41,127 nucleotides of DNA from UBA940 sp031548515 (GTDB lineage Bacteria; Bacteroidota; Bacteroidia; Bacteroidales; Rikenellaceae), in assembly GCA_031548515.1 (NCBI GenBank), contig JAVBRB010000012.1, forward strand, positions 1-41,127, read 5' to 3'. The notes beneath the pieces are model-generated. The model saw nothing but the letters and a program-made list of their open reading frames with translations, searched no databases and had not been told where the DNA came from. Of this stretch, positions 32,600-38,292 are shown one piece after another. How positions within the stretch are numbered: the first letter of the stretch is position 1; every line of letters begins with the position of its first letter. Made by a program: the position numbers and the translations under genes.

Positions 32600-33808
32600 C
32601 TACAATCCTCTGTTTGGTTGCCGCTTCGAAATAGTTTCGGCGGTCACGCTGATTATCATCGTTATCATAAACAGAATGCATCCAAGCATGAACAGCGCCT
32701 GGTAGTGCGCCCCTCCGGCCGGAGCTTCGCCCAGTTCGGCGGCGATGGTCGCAGGGATCGTACGGACAGGTTCGAACAGCGAGTGCGGCATCACGGCGGC
32801 ATTGCCCGTCACCATGAGGACGGCCATCGTCTCGCCTATAGCACGGCCTATGCCGAGCACCACAGCAGCGGATATTCCGGAAGCTGCATAAGGAACTATG
32901 ACCTTATATACAGTCTGCCAACGCGAAGCGCCGAGTGCCAGACTCGCTTCACGCTGGGCGCGAGGAGTGTTGCGCATGGCATCTTCGGCCACCGTTATTA
33001 TTGTCGGAAGTGCCATTATGGCAAGGATGACGCTGCCAGTAAACGCCGTCTCCCCGACCGGAAGGTCGAACACCCTTTGCACGAGGGGAACCAGCACCAC
33101 AAGTCCGAAAAAGCCGTAAACCACAGATGGAATACCCGCGAGCAGTTCTATTGTCGGCTTGAGTACCTTGCGCATCCGGTCTCCCGCAAGCTCGGAAAGG
33201 TATATCGACACCCCGAGGCCCAGAGGCAGAGCTATTAATATGGCGAAAAGGCTCACCAACAGCGTCCCCAGTATGAGTGGAAGTACGCCGAACTGCGGTG
33301 CGGGCGTCGCAGTGGGCATCCACTCCCGGCCTCCGAAAAAATCGGCGGGAGTTATCCTGTCGCCGCGCAGGACTCTCACTCCAGGCATGTTTTCGGGAAT
33401 GTACTGTTTAGGAATGAACGCCACGATGCCGGGAGTTGCAGCTATGTATCCGCCCAATTTTTCGGGCAACAAGGCGTAATCCTCGCCTAATTCTTCGTCA
33501 CTGTAATGGTTGAAGATTTCCTCGAAGCGGAATGGGATTATCTCCAAGTCCGGACCGCCTAATTCTGTCCAGTTCTCTATTTCGTAGTCAAAAATTTTCT
33601 TTATCTGTTTCGGCCCCAGATAAGTCACCGGATTCCCGGCCTCGATGCAAAGAACGTAGCCTTTTTCCACCGCAGGACTTTTGAACAGCCCCATCCCCTC
33701 GCGGAACAGGAACACCACTATCAGCAGGATAACGACAGTGGTTACCGCGCCGCTTACCGTCAGGATGCCCTCTATCAGCTTTTCGGCTATACGTCGCAAA
33801 CGATTCAT
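32600..33808 (-). CDS. pstC: Phosphate ABC transporter permease PstC with PstS-like periplasmic insert
   Basis: A 402-aa permease, about 100 residues longer than enterobacterial PstC. TM1 is at residues 18-35. Residues about 51-145 form a soluble segment that resembles the PstS encoded next door: VTYLGPKQIKKIF and NWTELGGPDLEIIPF align with VTNLTREQLEGIF and NWKEVGGEDMKIIPY, and GIVAFIPKQYI with GIGYVGLAYL. The permease core follows from about residue 172, with coupling loop ALGASRWQTVYKVIVP. The insert lacks most of the phosphate-binding residues of a full PstS, so it may dock PstS or sense phosphate rather than deliver it. Confidence 0.92.
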   Translation of the reverse strand: MNRLRRIAEKLIEGILTVSGAVTTVVILLIVVFLFREGMGLFKSPAVEKGYVLCIEAGNPVTYLGPKQIKKIFDYEIENWTELGGPDLEIIPFRFEEIFNHYSDEELGEDYALLPEKLGGYIAATPGIVAFIPKQYIPENMPGVRVLRGDRITPADFFGGREWMPTATPAPQFGVLPLILGTLLVSLFAILIALPLGLGVSIYLSELAGDRMRKVLKPTIELLAGIPSVVYGFFGLVVLVPLVQRVFDLPVGETAFTGSVILAIMALPTIITVAEDAMRNTPRAQREASLALGASRWQTVYKVIVPYAASGISAAVVLGIGRAIGETMAVLMVTGNAAVMPHSLFEPVRTIPATIAAELGEAPAGGAHYQALFMLGCILFMITMIISVTAETISKRQPNRGL

Positions 33809-33815
33809 TCGCGGA

Positions 33816-34631
33816 TTACTTCACGGTTATGAATCCTGTCTCACCGACAGTCTTCTGCCCTGCTGGCGAAAGCACGTAGTCTATGAAGGGCTTTACGGCG
33901 GCTTCGGATTTGGCTATATAATAGTAGTAGAGCGGACGGACTATCGGATATCTACCGTTTTTGGCATTGGCTGCCGACGGTTCCGTATAGGTTACGCCTT
34001 TGTCATACGATACGTGGATGGCCTTCACCGAGTTGTTCAAATATGCAAGACCCACGTAGCCGATGCCTCCCTTGGTCTGCCCGATAGACTGTATGATGGC
34101 ACCGGTCGCAGGCATGCTCATGATGCCGTTCATGTAGTTCCTGTTCTTGAGTACGCTCTCCTTGAAGAACTCGTAGGTACCGGAAGAGGTTTCGCGCGAA
34201 TATGGAATGATCTTCATATCTTCGCCGCCGACCTCTTTCCAGTTGGTAATTCTGCCGGTAAAGATGCCTTCGAGCTGTTCGCGGGTCAGATTGGTGACCT
34301 TGTTGGCCGGATTGACCACGATGGCCAAAGCGTCGTATGCTATAATGACCTCTTTTGCAGTGCTGCCTGCTTCCTGGAGCTTCTGCTTTTCGTCGAATTT
34401 GATACGGCGCGACGACTGCGCGACGTCGGTGGTGCCTTCGAGGAGCGCCGACAAGCCGACTCCCGATCCTCCGCCCGTAACAGTCACGGCTGTCGACGGA
34501 TTGGTCTTCATGTAGTTCTCGGCCTCTTTTTGCGACAACGGCAGTACGGTATCCGAACCTTTGATCTTCTGTGCGTCTGCAGCCGCGATGCCTGTGGCTA
34601 TCATAATGGCTGCCAAAACAATTTTTTTCAT
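33816..34631 (-). CDS. pstS: Phosphate-binding protein PstS
   Basis: A 271-aa periplasmic binding protein with a signal peptide (KKIVLAAIMIATGIAAADA). Phosphate-binding motifs of the family are visible: KGSDTVLPLSQ, GGGSGVGLSALLEGTTDVAQ, and PYSRETSSGTYEFF. No lipobox Cys, so it is soluble in the periplasm. It is the first gene of pstSCAB-phoU-phoB-phoR, 8 bases upstream of pstC, and is preceded by PHO-box-like repeats. Confidence 0.95.
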   Translation of the reverse strand: MKKIVLAAIMIATGIAAADAQKIKGSDTVLPLSQKEAENYMKTNPSTAVTVTGGGSGVGLSALLEGTTDVAQSSRRIKFDEKQKLQEAGSTAKEVIIAYDALAIVVNPANKVTNLTREQLEGIFTGRITNWKEVGGEDMKIIPYSRETSSGTYEFFKESVLKNRNYMNGIMSMPATGAIIQSIGQTKGGIGYVGLAYLNNSVKAIHVSYDKGVTYTEPSAANAKNGRYPIVRPLYYYYIAKSEAAVKPFIDYVLSPAGQKTVGETGFITVK

Positions 34632-34656
34632 CTTATTATCTCATTGTTTAATGTTA

Positions 34657-34711
34657 CAAAATTGGAGTGTCGCTGTTACGCCTTGTGTAAGCAAATGTTA
34701 CAATTCTGTTA
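34657..34711 (-). promoter_or_regulatory. PHO-box-like repeats and promoter of pstS
   Basis: On the minus strand TAACA occurs at 34711-34707 and 34700-34696 (11 bases apart) and again at 34678-34674 (22 bases further on), with a related TTACA at 34690-34686. A -7-like CAATTTTG lies at 34664-34657, 27 bases after the TAACATTTG block. The same layout occurs before the porin gene. PHO boxes of other bacteria are also 11-bp direct repeats. No separate -33 element is seen, as expected for a PhoB-activated promoter. Confidence 0.72.
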
Positions 34712-34713
34712 AG

Positions 34714-34730
34714 AATTCGTATTACGAATT
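34714..34730. promoter_or_regulatory. 17-bp palindrome upstream of the pstS PHO box
   Basis: AATTCGTATTACGAATT is a perfect inverted repeat (8-bp arms, 1-base centre) between the porin stop codon and the PHO-box repeats. It has no T-tract and low GC, so it is more like an operator than a terminator. Confidence 0.5.
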
Positions 34731-34742
34731 AGTTATGATGCC

Positions 34743-36014
34743 TTAGAATTTATATTGGAGGCGCAGGGTGAACACATTGTCATTACGGTTTCCGGTGAAG
34801 TCCGGCAGACTCTCAGACTTTTCGTTGTAGTTCAGTTCGTAGTATGCCGTGAGGCGGATGCTGCCCGATGCCCGCCAGATAGCTCCGAAACCGAGAGTGT
34901 TGACCGCTATATCTGCAACGCCTGTGGAAGAACCCGCAATGCCGATATCGTCCCCTTTGATTTTTATGTTTGGGTCATACCAGTCGTATTTCGCCACCAC
35001 CGACAACGGCCACTTTCCGAGGTCCTGGACCAACATTACGTAACCCCCGCTGAAGTTGCGTATATAGGTAGGTACGACCGGACGCTTGTCATAGTTAGGG
35101 CTTTTGGAGTTACCTTCTACGGCAGGCTGCTCGCCGAAAAGGTATTCAGCGGTCAGTTTGGTCAGCCCGGCCTTGCTGACGATGCTGAACTGTGCGTCCA
35201 CGCCGAAGTATTCGCGTTTGGCGTATTTGCCGAGGTTGGACTCGTCATCGTTAAGTACGAACGCATTGCCGTCCATCGTGTAGACCTCTTTCGTGCCCTG
35301 GAAAACATTACCGTTGTAGTACGACACGCCGCCGCCCAGGGTAGTCGAGTTGCCGAATGTCTTGTTCACCGACAAGTGCCCGATGAAATCCCGCTTGTTG
35401 TCGGTCTCCGGCTTGATTCCGTTGCCTGCGAACCAGCCTCCTTCGAGTTTCAGGATGCTCCACGGCGAAGTTTTCGGAGCCTGCAGCACGAGCATGCCCC
35501 CGAGATCGCGCTCATCGGGAAAAAGGGTCTGAAAAATAGCGGAGCGTTCGGGCGATTCGCGGCGCGATGACGAGTAGCTTATCTCGTAGCCGAACGGGCG
35601 ATCGAAAATACCGGCCCGAAGCTGGAAAGACTGCAACCAGGGGTCTTTCACGTTAAGGTAAACATCTTTGAATTTCACGCCGTTCTCGGTAATGTCGAGT
35701 TGGAATACTCCTGAGGCAATGCCCTGTTCATACACGAATTTGATGCGGCCGCGGCGTATGCCGATGCGGTTCACGCCTTTGTTTGCGTTCTCGCTGATCT
35801 TTTCACCGACCTTGAGCGCTGCATCTTCCTGTCCGTACTGGTACTGCCCCTGGATATAGCCGGATATTTTCAGCTTTTTGAGCCTCGAGACATCGCTCTC
35901 GAGCGCATCGGTCCTGCTCTGCAGAACTTCTATATCCGTCGGTTCGGCCTCCTGTGCGTACACAGCGGCATATGCCAAAGCAGCAAATAAAAAAAGTGTA
36001 ATAGTTTTCTTCAT
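34743..36014 (-). CDS. Phosphate-selective porin (OprO/OprP-like)
   Basis: A 423-aa outer-membrane protein. Signal peptide KKTITLFLFAALAYAAVYAQ, then a short coiled-coil stretch (IEVLQSRTDALESDVSRLKK), then a barrel with many alternating strands beginning ISGYIQGQYQYGQ and ending VFTLRLQYKF. The OprO/P pattern RRGRIKFVYEQGIASGVFQL is visible. Placement beside pst genes and the shared PHO-box promoter indicate phosphate uptake across the outer membrane under starvation. Confidence 0.88.
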   Translation of the reverse strand: MKKTITLFLFAALAYAAVYAQEAEPTDIEVLQSRTDALESDVSRLKKLKISGYIQGQYQYGQEDAALKVGEKISENANKGVNRIGIRRGRIKFVYEQGIASGVFQLDITENGVKFKDVYLNVKDPWLQSFQLRAGIFDRPFGYEISYSSSRRESPERSAIFQTLFPDERDLGGMLVLQAPKTSPWSILKLEGGWFAGNGIKPETDNKRDFIGHLSVNKTFGNSTTLGGGVSYYNGNVFQGTKEVYTMDGNAFVLNDDESNLGKYAKREYFGVDAQFSIVSKAGLTKLTAEYLFGEQPAVEGNSKSPNYDKRPVVPTYIRNFSGGYVMLVQDLGKWPLSVVAKYDWYDPNIKIKGDDIGIAGSSTGVADIAVNTLGFGAIWRASGSIRLTAYYELNYNEKSESLPDFTGNRNDNVFTLRLQYKF

Positions 36015-36045
36015 TTTCTTGTTTTTATCTCATTGTTTCACATCG

Positions 36046-36100
36046 CAAATGTGAGGATGCACGATTACATCGAGAGCAAGAAAATGTTATGATTCTGTTA
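36046..36100 (-). promoter_or_regulatory. PHO-box-like repeats and promoter of the porin gene
   Basis: On the minus strand TAACA lies at 36100-36096 and 36089-36085 (11 bases apart), with a partial repeat TAATC at 36067-36063 (22 bases further). The -7-like CACATTTG is at 36053-36046, 27 bases after the TAACATTTT block, exactly as at pstS. Both 5' untranslated regions then carry the same 14-mer AAACAATGAGATAA. Confidence 0.72.
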
Positions 36101-36118
36101 CATATAATTTTACGTAAG

Positions 36119-36211
36119 TTTCGGATAAGAATTTATGTTAATTTACAGATTACACTCTCGTTATCGTGAGATTCTTATCCAAAACCCACGTCAGCGGCTT
36201 TTCATAGCCGC
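36119..36211. repeat. Dispersed hairpin repeat, copy 2
   Basis: It contains GGATAAGAAT near the start, ATTCTTATCC at 36171-36180 and CGTCAGCGGCTTTT followed by AGCCGC (36189-36211). Copy 1 at 1198-1300 shares the TATCC-(about 8 bases)-GTCAGCGGCTTTT-AGCCGC core and the GGATAAG start, with divergence between. Confidence 0.55.
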
Positions 36212-36271
36212 GATACTACCCATCCAAAACCCTAACCTGAACATGGAAGGGCTGTGTAGCAGCCCAAAGGC

Positions 36272-36299
36272 CGCGAGTTTCGCTTAAGCGAAACTCGCG
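36272..36299. repeat. Perfect 28-bp palindrome
   Basis: The left arm CGCGAGTTTCGCTT is followed directly by its exact reverse complement AAGCGAAACTCGCG. No T-tract follows on either strand. A cruciform or a dimeric protein site is possible. Confidence 0.85.
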
Positions 36300-36352
36300 T
36301 TAATCTTATTCAAGAAAAAAATACCAAATACTTCTTTCCTCAGATGATTGAA

Positions 36353-36386
36353 ATAAAAAACCCCAAATCTAACGAAATGGGGTTAA
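36353..36386 (-). terminator. Terminator of the guaA transcript
   Basis: On the minus strand AACCCC (36384-36379) pairs with GGGGTT (36364-36359) across a 14-base loop, followed by TTTTATTT. It lies about 200 bases beyond the guaA stop, with several other hairpins between. Confidence 0.7.
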
Positions 36387-36395
36387 TCATTTTAT

Positions 36396-36441
36396 TTTTG
36401 GATAATGAACTACCCCGCCTCAAGCAACGGGGTATCCAAAA
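36396..36441. repeat. Nested hairpin repeat with TTTTGGATA/TATCCAAAA arms
   Basis: TTTTGGATA (36396-36404) and TATCCAAAA (36433-36441) bracket a second hairpin TACCCCG/CGGGGTA (36411-36417/36428-36434). The arms recall the GGATAAG/CTTATCC ends of the element at 36119. Confidence 0.6.
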
Positions 36442-36587
36442 CAGGAATTTATAATATCGCCGCAAGCGGCGGGGATCCGACACTTTTAGTTATCTCCCTC
36501 GCAAGATGCCTCCACCGGCGTGCGGCCGACGGTCAGCGATCGGTCGATGATTATTTTGCGAAGCAAAACAATTTAACTCTGAGAAAA

Positions 36588-38111
36588 CTATTCCCATTCA
36601 ATAGTTGCGGGGGGTTTCGAGCTTATGTCGTATGTCACTCTGTTGATGCCCTTCACGCGATTGATTATCTCGTTGGAGACTTTCGCAAGGAAATCATAGG
36701 GCAAGTGCACCCAGTCAGCGGTCATCGCGTCGGTCGAGTTGACGGCACGCAGCGCGACCGCATTTTCATAAGTGCGTTCGTCTCCCATAACCCCCACGCT
36801 CTGCACAGGCAGCAGGATAACGCCCGCCTGCCAAACCTTGTCGTAGAGGCCCCATTCGCGAAGCAGGTCGATGAAAATTTTGTCCGCCTCCTGCAGAATG
36901 GCGATCTTTTCGGCGGTCACCTCGCCCAACACACGGATGCCGAGGCCCGGTCCGGGGAAAGGATGGCGGCCCAGAAGCAGTTCGCTCATGCCCATCTGCC
37001 GCCCGACCTTTCGCACCTCATCCTTGAAGAGCATACGCAACGGTTCGACTATTTTGAGGTTCATCTTTTCGGGAAGGCCGCCCACATTGTGGTGCGATTT
37101 GATGGTAGCTGAAGGTCCGTTCACCGAGAGCGACTCTATCACGTCGGGATAGATCGTCCCCTGCGCCAACCACTTTATACCCTTGAGTTTCTGCGCCTCG
37201 GCGTCGAAGACCTCGATGAAGTCGCGGCCTATGATCTTGCGCTTGCCTTCGGGATCGGTGACGCCTTTAAGGTCGCCAAGGAATTTTTCGCCCGCACGGA
37301 CGCCTATAACGTTAAGGCCCATTCCCTTGTACGATTCCATTACGTCCTCGTACTCGTTCTTGCGCATCAGGCCCGTATCCACGAAGATACACACGAGGTT
37401 CGCACCGATGGCCCTGTGCAGCAGCACGGCCGAAACCGACGAATCGACGCCGCCAGAGAGTCCCAGTACCACTTTGTCATCGCCCAACTGCTTCTTCAGC
37501 CCCTCTACCGTCTCTTCGACAAACGACGCCGGAGTCCAGTCCTGCACGCATCCGCAGATGTCGACCACGAAATTTTTCAGCAGCAGGCCGCCTTCTGTCG
37601 AATGGTACACTTCGGGATGGAACTGTATGCCCCACACTGCTTCTCCATCGATCTGGTAGGCCGCTATCTCGACGCTCTCGGTGCCTGCGATCACTTTTCC
37701 GCCATTCGGAAGCCTGGTAATCGTATCGCCGTGCGACATCCACACCTGCGTCACGGACGAAAGGCCTTTCAGCAGCGGATTTCCCGCATCTCCGATGGTC
37801 AGCATCGCCCGGCCGTACTCGCGCGAACCCGCGCCGCGCACTTCGCCGCCTCTCTTCTGCGATATATACTGCGCTCCGTAGCACACCCCGAGTACCGGAC
37901 ACCGGCTCCGGATAGCATCCAGGTCTACCTGCGGGGCCTCCCTGTCGTTCACCGACGAAGGACTGCCCGAGAGTATCACCCCGCAGTACTGGCTAAGGTC
38001 GGGGATCTGGTTATACGGATAGATTTCGGAATAGACGCTCAGTTCGCGCACTTTACGCGCGATGAGCTGTGTGTACTGCGAACCGAAGTCAAGTATGAGA
38101 ATTTTTTGCAT
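36588..38111 (-). CDS. guaA: GMP synthase (glutamine-hydrolysing)
   Basis: A 507-aa enzyme that aminates XMP to GMP. The N-terminal class I glutamine amidotransferase domain has the nucleophile Cys77 in GVCYGAQ and the His/Glu pair in QFHPEVYHS. The ATP-pyrophosphatase domain has VLGLSGGVDSSVSAVLL. The C-terminal dimerisation domain ends RVTYDISSKPPATIEWE. No purine-specific control element was seen. It is separated from pheT by 181 bases of hairpins. Confidence 0.97.
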   Translation of the reverse strand: MQKILILDFGSQYTQLIARKVRELSVYSEIYPYNQIPDLSQYCGVILSGSPSSVNDREAPQVDLDAIRSRCPVLGVCYGAQYISQKRGGEVRGAGSREYGRAMLTIGDAGNPLLKGLSSVTQVWMSHGDTITRLPNGGKVIAGTESVEIAAYQIDGEAVWGIQFHPEVYHSTEGGLLLKNFVVDICGCVQDWTPASFVEETVEGLKKQLGDDKVVLGLSGGVDSSVSAVLLHRAIGANLVCIFVDTGLMRKNEYEDVMESYKGMGLNVIGVRAGEKFLGDLKGVTDPEGKRKIIGRDFIEVFDAEAQKLKGIKWLAQGTIYPDVIESLSVNGPSATIKSHHNVGGLPEKMNLKIVEPLRMLFKDEVRKVGRQMGMSELLLGRHPFPGPGLGIRVLGEVTAEKIAILQEADKIFIDLLREWGLYDKVWQAGVILLPVQSVGVMGDERTYENAVALRAVNSTDAMTADWVHLPYDFLAKVSNEIINRVKGINRVTYDISSKPPATIEWE

Positions 38112-38173
38112 CTGGGTTAAATATTTATAATATTTTCAGTCCTCTTAATCGCAAAAACATTTTGGTTTTTGCC

Positions 38174-38205
38174 AAGTCCCCCTTGATAAGGGGGATTTAG
38201 GGGGT
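38174..38205. repeat. Hairpin repeat of the CCCCCTT-AAGGGGG type
   Basis: TCCCCCTT (38177-38184) and AAGGGGGA (38188-38195) form an 8-bp stem around GAT, followed by TTTAGGGGGT. From memory this motif recurs in intergenic regions of many unrelated bacterial genomes and behaves like a REP sequence. Confidence 0.65.
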
Positions 38206-38220
38206 AGAATCTTAGCTCCA

Positions 38221-38292
38221 GGCATCTTCGATGCCTTTAATTCCGGTTTCAGGGAGTTTCACACAACAAAGATTCACTGAAACCGGAGTTAA
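38221..38292. repeat. Adjacent inverted repeats between pheT and guaA
   Basis: A small hairpin GGCATC-TTC-GATGCC (38221-38235 with overlap of the loop) is followed by a 16-bp inverted repeat, TTAATTCCGGTTTCAG (38237-38252) with CTGAAACCGGAGTTAA (38277-38292), one mismatch, 24-base loop. The outer arm touches the pheT stop codon. No T-tract follows on the minus strand, so it is not a typical terminator. Confidence 0.7.

Larger units (their letters stand above)
36101..36587. other. Hairpin-dense intergenic region between guaA and the porin gene
   Basis: About 490 bases with no credible gene. In order: inverted repeat GGATAAGAAT/ATTCTTATCC (36123-36132/36171-36180); GCGGCT/AGCCGC (36194-36211); GGGCTG/CAGCCC (36249-36265); a perfect 28-bp palindrome (36272-36299); a minus-strand terminator (36353-36386); a nested hairpin with TTTTGGATA/TATCCAAAA arms (36396-36441); GCCGCAAGCGGC (36459-36470); and TTTTGC-GAA-GCAAAA close to guaA. 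It looks like an accumulation of REP/MITE-type elements. Confidence 0.65.

Noticed and set aside
36405..37112. 235-codon plus-strand frame over the spacer and the guaA 3' end
   Set aside because: It begins in a palindromic repeat and continues antisense to guaA.
38237..38292. 16-bp inverted repeat as pheT terminator
   Set aside because: No T-tract follows on the minus strand and the loop is 24 bases; kept as a repeat instead.
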